From the NCBI GenBank assembly GCA_047632015.1, contig JBLIBC010000002.1, forward strand, positions 1 through 39,152: 39,152 bases of DNA, read 5' to 3'. The translations under genes were made by a program, and so were the position numbers. This DNA comes from JBLIAZ01 sp047632015. Lineage in GTDB: Bacteria > Bacteroidota > Bacteroidia > Flavobacteriales_C > GCA-002722245. Shown here piece after piece: positions 8,086 to 15,917 of this stretch; position 1 is the first letter of the stretch, and each line of letters starts with the position of its first letter. A model generated the notes under the pieces. It saw nothing but the letters and a program-made list of their open reading frames with translations. It searched no databases and had not been told where the DNA came from.

Positions 8086-10437
8086 ATGAAAACCTCTTTA
8101 TCGAATTTCAAAGCCTTGGCTGTTGTGCTTATTATCACAAGTCTTTCAAGCGTAACAGCACAAAAAATCATTGGATATATTCCAAAGTATCGAACAACAG
8201 CTCAAATGGATGCTGCAATCGAGTGGGATAAAATGACGGATTACTACTATTTTGGTTCCTTGCCCACAACCTCGGGAGGAATCACCTTAGAGGAACCAGC
8301 AAGGTTTGATCATGTAAAAAACAAAGCTACTACTTACGGTAAAAATATTTGGCTTTCTTGTGGAGGTTGGGGTAAATCAGCAGCATTTATTACGGTGGCG
8401 AACAACGCAAGTTTAAGCCAAACTTTTGCGAATGAGGCTTTGTCGTTGTGTACAACACATGGATTGACAGGTATTGATATTGATTGGGAATTTCCAGCTT
8501 ACGGGCAGGAAACGGCTTTCAAAAACTTTTTTAAAATATTGTACGAAACCCTGAATTCAGCTGGATATAAAGTGTCCGCCGCTGCAGGAGGTGAAGCAGC
8601 ACATGTCGATAAATGGCAGGCGGATGTGTTTAATTATATTGATGATTTGAACATCATGTCCTATGACGCAAGTGCTGGATACAGTAATCACGCTTCCTTA
8701 CAATTCATGAAAGACGCTATGGCCTTGTACAATACTCAAGGTTGTCCTTACAGCAAAATGTTGGGAGGTGTAGCTTTTTACAGCAGATGTGCTGGAGTAT
8801 TGATGTACAGTGAAATTTTGAATGGCGTGGGATCGTCTGATAAACCGGGAACTTTCGCAAATGATTTAACTGGAGGGTATTGTTACAATGGAAAAAATAC
8901 CATTGAAGACAAAATTAATTACGTGATGGGTTTAGGTGGAATTGGAGTTTTAGTATGGGAAGTGTCGCAAGACGTTTTAGGAACATATTCATTACTAGGA
9001 GCCTGTGATACAGGTATGGAACCACACAGGTGTTCAGCACCAGCACCTGCTTTAGGTACTGATCAAAGTATTTGCGGGGTAAGTAGCATTACTTTGGATG
9101 GAGGAGTTTTACCTCAATCAGGTGTAACTTTTACCTGGAAAAAAGGGACAACAACATTGGTGAGTAGTTCTTCGTCGGCAAATACATACAGTGCCACATC
9201 AAGTGGAACCTATACACTGGAGGTTTGGAAAGGAGGATGTAATCGTTCTGATGACATCGAGATTACGGGAACATTAGGAACTGTCAGTTTAGGAGGGCCT
9301 TACGATTTATGTTCCCCGGTAACAACAACTTTGAATTCTGGTATTACGGGTTCAGGAAAAAACTTTGTTTGGGAAAAAAACAGCTCAGTAATTATTGGGG
9401 CAATAAGCTCAGTTTATGAAGTAATAGCTGCAGGAACTTTTAAAGTAACAGTTTCGGCAAGTGGTTGTAGTTCGGTTAACGCAAGCGCAACGGTTACCTC
9501 TTCGGTGCCTTCTGCAAATAATTTCGTGACGTGTAACGCTGGAGATAAAGCCACATTAACAGCATCAGCATCAGTTAATTGGTACAGTTCTGCAGTGAGT
9601 TCAACGGTATTAAGTACAGGGATTACTTACCAACCAAGCCCTAGTATAAATACAACATATTGGATGGGAGGAACTGGTGCTTCATCGGTTTCACATACTA
9701 CCATGAAAACTGCTTTTTCAGGAGGTTGGCAAGCAAACGCGCAAGTATACGCTAGTAAATTAATAATTGCTTCGGAGTTATCCATAGACGAAGTTTATGT
9801 GAACGGTGATGGAGGAAATGTGGTTATTAATTTAGTGGGGAGTGATGGCACAACAGTGGTTAAAACAAAATCATTTACTTCCGTGTCAGGTGAAACAGCT
9901 TTAACTTTAGGGTGGACTGCAATACCAGCAGGCACTTATTATATGAACACTGTGGGAACCAGTGGAAACATTTGGGTTGACAATTCAGCAGCTGGATCCG
10001 ATCATGTGGTTGCAGGTGTTATTACAGTGGAAAAGCAATGTTATAATGATTGGTCAGCACCATACGGCGATGCCTACGTAGTAAGTGCCAACTATGGAAA
10101 CTTCTTTAAGTTGAAAGTTACGGTAGGGTCTTCTTGCGATAGGGTTCCAGTGGATGTGACCATTAATGGTTCTGATCCTAATTGTGGAATTACATCTGCA
10201 AAGCAAGGTTCATTCGTCGGTAATTTGTCAGTTTTCCCAAATCCTAGCGAAGGTTCGTTTAATGTAAAAGGCGTTACTTCCGGCTTAGCATCCGTTTACA
10301 ATACAACAGGCTCTTTGGTTGAGCATTTTAATGTAGCGGACAGGACGGTCTTTGGTGAGGATTTATTACCAGGAGTTTACAATTTGCTAGTAAACGATGG
10401 TGTAAATGTTTCGACTCATAAAATTGTAAAACATTAG
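8086..10437 (+). CDS. Secreted GH18 chitinase with Ig-like domains and T9SS sorting domain
   Basis: The 783-residue protein begins with a signal peptide (about 1-25, ending SSVTAQ). A GH18 barrel runs over about 26-310. It contains the SxGG motif (S91-C-G-G94), the catalytic segment TGIDIDWEF with D131, D133 and acid/base E135, and a later MSYD motif. The first Asp of the DxxDxDxE signature is Thr128 here, while the catalytic Asp pair and Glu are kept. Next come two or three Ig-like domains with paired Cys (about 320-545) and a beta-sandwich module (about 560-710). A type A T9SS C-terminal domain starts at LSVFPNPSEGSF. It should be exported by Sec, passed through the type IX system, and act on chitin or a related GlcNAc polymer outside the cell. 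The vWA gene follows on the same strand after 94 bp. Confidence 0.9.
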   Translation: MKTSLSNFKALAVVLIITSLSSVTAQKIIGYIPKYRTTAQMDAAIEWDKMTDYYYFGSLPTTSGGITLEEPARFDHVKNKATTYGKNIWLSCGGWGKSAAFITVANNASLSQTFANEALSLCTTHGLTGIDIDWEFPAYGQETAFKNFFKILYETLNSAGYKVSAAAGGEAAHVDKWQADVFNYIDDLNIMSYDASAGYSNHASLQFMKDAMALYNTQGCPYSKMLGGVAFYSRCAGVLMYSEILNGVGSSDKPGTFANDLTGGYCYNGKNTIEDKINYVMGLGGIGVLVWEVSQDVLGTYSLLGACDTGMEPHRCSAPAPALGTDQSICGVSSITLDGGVLPQSGVTFTWKKGTTTLVSSSSSANTYSATSSGTYTLEVWKGGCNRSDDIEITGTLGTVSLGGPYDLCSPVTTTLNSGITGSGKNFVWEKNSSVIIGAISSVYEVIAAGTFKVTVSASGCSSVNASATVTSSVPSANNFVTCNAGDKATLTASASVNWYSSAVSSTVLSTGITYQPSPSINTTYWMGGTGASSVSHTTMKTAFSGGWQANAQVYASKLIIASELSIDEVYVNGDGGNVVINLVGSDGTTVVKTKSFTSVSGETALTLGWTAIPAGTYYMNTVGTSGNIWVDNSAAGSDHVVAGVITVEKQCYNDWSAPYGDAYVVSANYGNFFKLKVTVGSSCDRVPVDVTINGSDPNCGITSAKQGSFVGNLSVFPNPSEGSFNVKGVTSGLASVYNTTGSLVEHFNVADRTVFGEDLLPGVYNLLVNDGVNVSTHKIVKH

Positions 10438-10485
10438 TTTACAAGCATGTCATATCCAGGAAGGCATGAAGTAATTGGGTTACAA

Positions 10486-10518
10486 TTTCCTATGTTAAAT
10501 TTAGTTGAGCTACTTTTA
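10486..10518 (+). promoter_or_regulatory. Possible Bacteroidota promoter for the vWA gene
   Basis: TTTC at 10486-10489, a 21-bp spacer and TACTTTTA at 10511-10518 approximate the TTTG / TAnnTTTG consensus with one mismatch in each box. The start codon lies only 13 bp after the -7 box, so the leader would be very short. The match is weak, and read-through from the chitinase gene is equally possible. Confidence 0.3.
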
Positions 10519-10531
10519 ATGCAGTAAGATC

Positions 10532-11935
10532 ATGGATTCAATTACTAAATATTGTTTATGCTTGATAGTAGCCTTTGGTGCTGTAGGCATGCCTGCTTTA
10601 AAAAGTCAAACGTTTGTAAAAACGCGTCCTTATTACGTTCAAAAATATTACAAAGACAAACATGCCTCAGGATTTAAGGTTTGCTATATAAGCAGTCCCT
10701 TTGCGAAAAGCTCGTTGGAAAAAGGAGTTAAAATACCTGAGCTGAACAGCCATAGGGTTTTGGGAATTGATTACTACTATACTCAATATAAATCAGCAAG
10801 GAAGTTTCAGCAAGTTGGTTTGGACGAAGAAAGGTTTAAGCAATTAAAGAAGGACTATCCAACCTTACATAATTTAGTAGATTCAGTGCCGGTGCGCTTT
10901 ATTGAACAAGTGCTGGCAACGACCAAAGTAGAAGCCAGGACTTACTACCATGGGTTTGTTATTCATTATCAAAAAGTAGTGGTAGACCCAAAAGACCGAG
11001 CAAGAGAAATTCGAGAGCTTGATAAATTATTTGATCGTGGATTTAAGGTGGAAAAAGGACTAAACCCGGGTGATACCAAAGAGCTAAAAGGACTTAGGTC
11101 CAATGATATTGTTAAGGTTTGGAACACGGAAGTCGACATCGAAAAGCCAAATGCAACGGTTATTGTGGACGCGCACGATGTGGAGAATCAAATTAAAAAA
11201 ATAGCCCCGAAAGATCAGGTGACTTGTTATGTGGTAGGGGAAAAGGAAGCAGGGAGTAAGGTGAGGGTACAGCTGTACTATGTGCCAGCTAAGAATTTTC
11301 CAGGAAGTACACCTCCAGCTTTTGTGGAGGGAGTTTATGGTCTTGTTCGCCAGCAACTTGAGGACAGTAAACTGAGGTTTCTTGCCAAGCAAAAATCCCA
11401 AGAGCCTAATGAGTTAAGTGGTGATTTGTACGAGAGTTTAACCAACTTTAAAAAGGATTCAATTTTACTTGTGATTGATGTGACAGGTAGTATGGGAGCG
11501 TCCATTGCCCATGTGCTAAAATGGTTAAACAGCATCGACCAAAAAAGGGTTAAGGGAATTGTATTGTTCAATGACGGTGACGGTAAAAAGGCTAACAAAA
11601 AGAAAATAGGAAGCACTGGAGGAGTTTATCATTGTCGTGATTTTTCCGAATTACGTCCTACAATAATCAAAGCAATGAAACGTGGTAGTGGAGGAGACCC
11701 TCAAGAAAATGACATAGAGGCTATCTTGTTTGCAGAACTGAAATTTGGAAGTGGAAACGTGGTACTTGTTGCCGACAACGTTGCTCATCCACGAGACCTT
11801 CCACTGCTGGTTGATGTGAAGTCTCCAGTACATGTACTAATTTGCAATGATTTGTATGCAGCACCATATTACATCAAAGTAAAAGTGGCGACAAATGGAA
11901 GTATCATTAATGTCCTTCCAAAATCGTTTAAGTGA
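10532..11935 (+). CDS. Exported protein with C-terminal von Willebrand factor A domain
   Basis: This 467-residue protein has an N-terminal signal sequence (about 1-26, CLCLIVAFGAVGMPALKSQ). About 280 residues that I do not recognise follow, and then a vWA domain from about 309. The MIDAS motif is D316-V-T-G-S320, followed by a late SGGDPQENDIEA segment (386-397), which resembles the GGDxPE signature of a vWA subgroup. The final strand is VVLVADNVAHPRD. It has no T9SS tail and no lipobox, so a periplasmic location is likely. The vWA fold usually mediates metal-dependent protein binding; the partner here is unknown. It lies 94 bp after the chitinase gene and converges on dapA. Confidence 0.65.
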   Translation: MDSITKYCLCLIVAFGAVGMPALKSQTFVKTRPYYVQKYYKDKHASGFKVCYISSPFAKSSLEKGVKIPELNSHRVLGIDYYYTQYKSARKFQQVGLDEERFKQLKKDYPTLHNLVDSVPVRFIEQVLATTKVEARTYYHGFVIHYQKVVVDPKDRAREIRELDKLFDRGFKVEKGLNPGDTKELKGLRSNDIVKVWNTEVDIEKPNATVIVDAHDVENQIKKIAPKDQVTCYVVGEKEAGSKVRVQLYYVPAKNFPGSTPPAFVEGVYGLVRQQLEDSKLRFLAKQKSQEPNELSGDLYESLTNFKKDSILLVIDVTGSMGASIAHVLKWLNSIDQKRVKGIVLFNDGDGKKANKKKIGSTGGVYHCRDFSELRPTIIKAMKRGSGGDPQENDIEAILFAELKFGSGNVVLVADNVAHPRDLPLLVDVKSPVHVLICNDLYAAPYYIKVKVATNGSIINVLPKSFK

Positions 11936-11963
11936 TGAGATGTTACGAGGTGATGTGAGGAAA

Positions 11964-12842
11964 TTATATTTTCCCTACAGCTACAGCTATTTTATCAGCT
12001 ACTTCCTGCTTAACGGGAGCTAACGGAAGCCTTAAATTGTTTTCAATTAAACCAATTTGCTCCATCATGCATTTTACACCGCCTGGATTTCCGTCGGCAA
12101 AACTTAATGCCATGAGGTCCCATAATTTGTAGTGGTTTTCCTTAGCTGTTTGAAAATCACCTTTTAATGCTGAACGAACAGCCATTGATATTTCAGTAGG
12201 AAAGGCATTGGCCACTACTGAAATTAAACCGTGCGCTCCCACACTTACAAGCGGAACTGTAATGCCATCATCACCTGATATCACTTGAAAACCTTGTGGC
12301 GCTGACCTTAGTATTTGCATGATTTGATTCATGTCTCCTGAAGCCTCTTTTACTCCTAAAATGTTGTCAAACTCTTTAGCAAGTTTTAACGTAGTTTCAA
12401 CTTCCAAGTTTACACCCGTTCTGCCAGGTACATTGTATAAAATGAAAGGAAGTGGGCAGGCTTTGGCAAATGCTTTATAATGTTGGTATAAACCTTCTTG
12501 GTTTGGTCTGTTGTATGGTGGGACTACGGACAGTATTGCTGTGATTCCATCTAAGTCCAAGTCTTTAAAACTTTCAACTAAAGAGGCCGTGTTGTTCCCC
12601 CCGTGACCAAGTACTATTGGTAAACGTCCGTTATTTACTTTCTTTACCGTGGCAAGAACTTGTTTTTTTTCATCTTCAGTTAACGTGGTAGTTTCGCCTG
12701 TAGTCCCTAATACTACCAAATAATCTATCCCTCCTTTGATCACATGGTTGACTAATTTTTCAAGCCCAACATAATCAACCTCTAAATCCTTTGTAAATGG
12801 TGTTACTAATGCTACTCCGGTGCCACTAATTTCTGTTTCCAT
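11964..12842 (-). CDS. dapA: 4-hydroxy-tetrahydrodipicolinate synthase
   Basis: The 292-residue enzyme condenses pyruvate with aspartate semialdehyde, the committed step to diaminopimelate and lysine. Visible signatures are GTTGE (46-50), the Tyr in VVPPYNRP (Y110), YNVPGRTG with Y136 and R141, and Schiff-base lysine K165 in GVKEASGD. Length matches the family (about 292-300). The start codon lies 15 bp after the stop of the upstream DUF6913 gene, so they share a transcript. Aspartate semialdehyde is also made through the thrA kinase route in this window, linking the two loci metabolically. Confidence 0.95.
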   Translation of the reverse strand: METEISGTGVALVTPFTKDLEVDYVGLEKLVNHVIKGGIDYLVVLGTTGETTTLTEDEKKQVLATVKKVNNGRLPIVLGHGGNNTASLVESFKDLDLDGITAILSVVPPYNRPNQEGLYQHYKAFAKACPLPFILYNVPGRTGVNLEVETTLKLAKEFDNILGVKEASGDMNQIMQILRSAPQGFQVISGDDGITVPLVSVGAHGLISVVANAFPTEISMAVRSALKGDFQTAKENHYKLWDLMALSFADGNPGGVKCMMEQIGLIENNLRLPLAPVKQEVADKIAVAVGKI

Positions 12843-12857
12843 AACTGGGTTCTGCTC

Positions 12858-13400
12858 TTAATTTTTTATCACGTGTAAATATCGGTCAATATTTTTCATT
12901 AATTGCCTAATTCCCTCCTCAGGTTTTAAAACAATTGTCAAATCAAAAAGTGAGGAGTAGGACAACCTTTGTGCTCCAACTTTAAACTTAGCTTTTGAAT
13001 GATGAACTAAGTGCTGCAACACAATGTGATCCTCTGCGCTTAAGCCAATTAATATGTCGTATTTTTCATCGACAAAATTACTGACCGCCGTGCTTTTTGG
13101 TTCAAGACATAAATTTAATTCCTTTTTTGTGATGTAGTCAAATTCAAGACTAGGATTCACATCAACAGGTAATTCTTTTTCGTTTATATAACCCAACGCA
13201 AGTACTTTAGTTTTGTATTCTTTTAAAAACTTCACGTATCGTTTTACTAAATCGATTGACTCCTGGGAACTAGCATCGTAAACGATAGCCAAAGTGCTTG
13301 CGTTTTTAATGTTGATCGCACTCACGTTTCGCTCAGGACTAGAAGTTCTTTTTAATAAGAACTTAGCTAATTTCAATTGTATGTCGCTAATAAGACTCAA
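12858..13400 (-). CDS. DUF6913-like conserved protein upstream of dapA
   Basis: This 180-residue protein has no signal peptide or membrane segment. It shows alternating beta-alpha character (STLAIVYDASSQES, KVLALGYINE, YDILIGLSAEDH, FDLTIVLKPEEG). I recognise it as the small uncharacterised family that commonly sits beside dapA in Flavobacteriales, now named DUF6913; its function is not known. The only reasonable start is TTG at 13398-13400, since no early ATG exists in frame. Family membership is from memory of the gene neighbourhood and should be verified by profile search. Confidence 0.65.
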   Translation of the reverse strand: MSLISDIQLKLAKFLLKRTSSPERNVSAINIKNASTLAIVYDASSQESIDLVKRYVKFLKEYKTKVLALGYINEKELPVDVNPSLEFDYITKKELNLCLEPKSTAVSNFVDEKYDILIGLSAEDHIVLQHLVHHSKAKFKVGAQRLSYSSLFDLTIVLKPEEGIRQLMKNIDRYLHVIKN

Positions 13401-13426
13401 AATAGAGTAGTAAAGATACAGGATTA

Positions 13427-13442
13427 AGGTAATATTTTACCT
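13427..13442. promoter_or_regulatory. Palindrome upstream of the DUF6913-dapA operon
   Basis: AGGTAA-TATT-TTACCT forms 6-bp inverted arms 27 bp upstream of the TTG start of the DUF6913 gene. On the minus strand a TATCTTTA sequence (forward 13411-13418) between palindrome and gene resembles a -7 box with one mismatch. The palindrome could be an operator. The evidence is position and symmetry only. Confidence 0.3.
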
Positions 13443-13679
13443 CAATTTCAGATATTGCTTAAGCTTCAAAGCACTTTTTTGCTTAAAAAGTCACTTTTTT
13501 ACATTTTAGTTTCATTTGGAAAATAAAACACAAATAAGCTTAAAACATTGAAGGATAGAGTCTTTTACTCGTCGATATAGCTGTGATATACCCCAATTGT
13601 ACGGAAAATGGCAAAAGGGTAAAAATAAATGTACGCTTTATGTACGGTGTGTTTTTATTTAGTTACTCTGACTCTGCTT

Positions 13680-13794
13680 TATCTTTGGAATAAGTTAAGT
13701 GCCTTGATTTGGGAGGTGGAGATCTTCCGTAATGATTCAAGTTTAAGTTAAGTTAAGTGAAAAAAGGGGTCTACATTCTGTAGCCCCTTTTTTG
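13680..13794 (+). ncRNA. Candidate small RNA between divergent genes (also describes the gene-free region 13401-13808)
   Basis: The 408-bp stretch 13401-13808 holds no ORF with coding character. On the plus strand, TATCTTTG at 13680-13687 matches the -7 consensus TAnnTTTG exactly, with a TTTA 18 bp upstream as a weak -33 box. A transcript starting near 13694 would run into the hairpin at 13760-13793, giving about 100 nt. It would contain the repeated AAGTTAAGT motif and no start codon with a useful frame. Three TGTACG copies lie just upstream (about 13597-13645). The hairpin also has a T tract on the minus strand and may simply terminate the gene ending at 13809, so the RNA is tentative. Confidence 0.25.
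13760..13794. terminator. Bidirectional intrinsic terminator
   Basis: The stem is AAAAAAGGGG-CTACA paired with TGTAG-CCCCTTTTTT, with a TTC loop (13776-13778) and one bulged T. T tracts occur in both directions. It lies 15 bp beyond the stop of the minus-strand YjbR-like gene and would end that transcript. It would equally end any plus-strand transcript from 13680. Confidence 0.8.
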
Positions 13795-13808
13795 TTTTAT
13801 ACTCAAAA

Positions 13809-14150
13809 CTATAAAGCATTCTGAAGCTTCTTGGATAGTTTTGATTTAATCAAATCAAATGATTGCTGAACGTAATGCAAGGACTCCTCTTTTGACAATT
13901 GACTAATGTCGTCTATCGTTACCCATTGACCTTTTGCCAAGTAAGCAGCTTGTTTAAAATTATCCTGTGATGAAATATCGATGAATGTTTCTTTGGGAAC
14001 CTTAACGCTAGCTCGAGTTGGAATTTCGTCCAAGCTTACCATTAAAAATATCTTTTCGTAAACCATAAAACAAAGGTTGTTTTCCCATTTTATATCCTCA
14101 GTGGCTAAAGGCAAGCTCAAACATAATTGTCGGATAAATTGAATGTCCAT
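13809..14150 (-). CDS. MmcQ/YjbR-like protein
   Basis: I start this at the ATG at 14148-14150 (MDIQFIRQLCLSLPLATEDI), giving 113 residues. The upstream extension to 14198 looks unlike the family. The protein matches the YjbR/MmcQ fold: an N-terminal helix, then the WENNLCFMVYEKIFLMVSL strands, a KVPKE turn, and an AKGQWVTI segment before the last helix. Members adopt a DNA-binding-like (CyaY-like) fold, but their cellular role is not established. It stands alone on the minus strand, with a terminator directly downstream. Confidence 0.75.
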   Translation of the reverse strand: MDIQFIRQLCLSLPLATEDIKWENNLCFMVYEKIFLMVSLDEIPTRASVKVPKETFIDISSQDNFKQAAYLAKGQWVTIDDISQLSKEESLHYVQQSFDLIKSKLSKKLQNAL

Positions 14151-14202
14151 GTGGTAAATATACTTTAGTGAATTTATAAGATGCTTATGTTCGGGCATAA
14201 AA

Positions 14203-14228
14203 AAAGGCGCAGATTTTACTGCACCTCT
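14203..14228 (-). terminator. Terminator downstream of the 49-residue ORF
   Basis: The sequence AGGTGCAG-TAAAAT-CTGCGCCTTTTTT on the minus strand forms a 7-bp stem with one internal mismatch, followed by six T. It lies about 30 bp after the stop of the small minus-strand ORF (14258-14407) and before the YjbR-like gene. This supports the small ORF as a separate transcript. Confidence 0.6.
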
Positions 14229-14257
14229 TAGCGGTTTGTATTGATGTACTAACCTAG

Positions 14258-14407
14258 TTAGTTTTCTCTAGTTATTAAGTAATTGTTTTCTTCCATCCTA
14301 TCAAATTCATCCAGTGAGTTTTCCAATTCAAAGCTGTCTTCAATACTCATGTTTTCTATTTGAATTAGTTGGTGAAGCCTTTGAGTTACTACGTTGTTGT
14401 TTTTCAT
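14258..14407 (-). CDS. Small acidic hypothetical protein (49 residues)
   Basis: ATG at 14405-14407 opens a frame of 49 codons ending at TAA 14258-14260. The product starts MKNNNVVTQRLHQLIQ, is acidic in its middle (IEDSFELENSLDEFDRMEE) and should be mostly helical, without signal peptide or membrane segment. An intrinsic terminator 30 bp downstream argues for real expression. I do not recognise the family. Small acidic proteins of this kind can be chaperone-like or anti-regulatory, but nothing here shows it. Confidence 0.5.
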   Translation of the reverse strand: MKNNNVVTQRLHQLIQIENMSIEDSFELENSLDEFDRMEENNYLITREN

Positions 14408-14608
14408 ATTTCAATATCTTATCTGCTGTTCTGATTTATTGACGAGAGTAAAAGTAAAGGGTTGCTTATTAGACAAAAACTTTTTGCGTTTCCACTTCAT
14501 GTCGTTTTATTTAATTCACAATTTAGCTTTGAGTGTCACAATGATTAGAACCTTTTATAAGAAGTACTATTTGGGTTTTAGTAAAGTCACAAGATGGATT
14601 TTTCAATA

Positions 14609-14658
14609 AAATACCTAATTCACGGTATTTCAAAAAGCTTACTTCTTGCGTAGTTTTG
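14609..14658 (+). promoter_or_regulatory. Promoter of the porin-FMN operon with overlapping palindrome
   Basis: TTTC at 14628-14631, a 19-bp spacer and TAGTTTTG at 14651-14658 fit the Bacteroidota consensus (exact -7 box, one mismatch in -33). Transcription would start near 14665, leaving a leader of about 26 nt before the porin ATG. An inverted repeat, AAATACC (14609-14615) and GGTATTT (14624-14630), overlaps the -33 box and could be an operator. The promoter is well supported by sequence; the operator is inference. Confidence 0.6.
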
Positions 14659-14690
14659 CGGTGTAAATTTTAACATCGATACCATTAACA

Positions 14691-15914
14691 ATGAAGACTA
14701 TAATTACCACATTTATCGCAACCCTGATAGCTTTTTCTGCTGCAGCTCAAGACTCCATTACTACAGCAGTAAAAGATACAAGTGCTCTTATTAAAGCAAG
14801 TGAGTTAAAAGCAAACGAAAGAATTTTTAACAAAAGGAAAGGGAAATTGAAACTTGGAGGGTATGGTGAAGTGGATTACAACCAAGGAGTTTCTGAACAA
14901 AAAAATGGTAATCTAGATGTGCACAGGTTAGTGATGTTCATGGGGTATCAATTTAGTAAAAAGACGCAGTTTGTGTCGGAAATTGAGTTTGAACATGTTA
15001 AGGAGGTGTATGTTGAACAAGCATTTTTAAGACACAAATTGACTTCATCCATCAACTTTAATGCAGGGTTGATGTTGGTGCCAATGAACTTCATCAATGA
15101 GTATCACGAGCCTACTTTCTTTTACAGTGTGGAGCGTCCGAATTTAGATAACAAAGTGGCACCTTCTACTTGGAGAGAAATTGGAGCAGGTTTTTCAGGG
15201 AACATTAAACCAGTAAGATTGAAATACCAATTGTACATCATGAACGGCTTTAATGGTTTTTCGGGCGGTAATTCAAAGTTTAAAGGTTCAAATGGTTTAA
15301 GAGGAGGAAGACAAAAAGGAGCAAAAGCAATAGCAAGTTCACCAACCTTTGCTGGGAAAGTAAATTTTTACGGAGTGCGAAGCCTTAAGGTCGGACTAGC
15401 TTACTACGGAGGAAAGTCTCAATCAGATTTGTTTGACGGGCTTAACAAAAGTGATGTAGCAGGAAATGCTGCTGCAGACAGTTCAATAGTTGGAATATCG
15501 ATGGTTGGACTTGACCTACAATACAACAAAAGTGGTTTTACATTTAGAGGTCAATTGAACCACATAGCAATTAGTAACACTGATCAGTACAATACGTTTG
15601 GAAGCACCAACTTAGGTTCTGAAATGGTTGGTTACTATGCAGAATTTGGATTTGATTTATTCAGTTTAAGTAAAAAAGCGAAAGGTGGTTTAATTCCTTT
15701 TGTAAGACTTGAGCAGTATAATACACACCAAACAGTATACTCGTCCACAATCAACAACGACGCTTACAATGTATTTGAAGTCATTACTGGTTTGAACTGG
15801 AGAGTGGCTAAAGGAGCAGTGATCAAGTTAGATTATCAAATGACTCAAAACAGAGCAAAACCTAGCGAATGGACAAACTACATCAATGCTGGTGTCGGCT
15901 TTAACTTACAGTAA
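14691..15914 (+). CDS. Outer-membrane porin (phosphate-selective/OprO-OprP-like beta barrel)
   Basis: The 407-residue protein begins with a signal peptide (about 1-19, MKTIITTF...FSAAAQ). A short lead follows, then many alternating polar/hydrophobic strands typical of a beta barrel (KLKLGGYGEVDYNQG, YQFSKKTQFVSEIEFEH, SINFNAGLMLVPMNFINE). It ends in an aromatic/aliphatic strand with final Gln (INAGVGFNLQ). The LGGYGEVDY and GLMLVPMNFINEYHEP segments match porins of the OprO/P-like group in Bacteroidota. The substrate cannot be read from sequence. The next gene, for an exported FMN-binding protein, begins 3 bp after its stop, so both products probably act together at the envelope. Confidence 0.8.
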   Translation: MKTIITTFIATLIAFSAAAQDSITTAVKDTSALIKASELKANERIFNKRKGKLKLGGYGEVDYNQGVSEQKNGNLDVHRLVMFMGYQFSKKTQFVSEIEFEHVKEVYVEQAFLRHKLTSSINFNAGLMLVPMNFINEYHEPTFFYSVERPNLDNKVAPSTWREIGAGFSGNIKPVRLKYQLYIMNGFNGFSGGNSKFKGSNGLRGGRQKGAKAIASSPTFAGKVNFYGVRSLKVGLAYYGGKSQSDLFDGLNKSDVAGNAAADSSIVGISMVGLDLQYNKSGFTFRGQLNHIAISNTDQYNTFGSTNLGSEMVGYYAEFGFDLFSLSKKAKGGLIPFVRLEQYNTHQTVYSSTINNDAYNVFEVITGLNWRVAKGAVIKLDYQMTQNRAKPSEWTNYINAGVGFNLQ

Positions 15915-15917
15915 AAT

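Noticed and set aside
14394..14609. Plus-strand 71-codon ORF before the porin
   Set aside because: It overlaps the better small minus-strand ORF, has odd composition and runs through the porin promoter region; no family resemblance.
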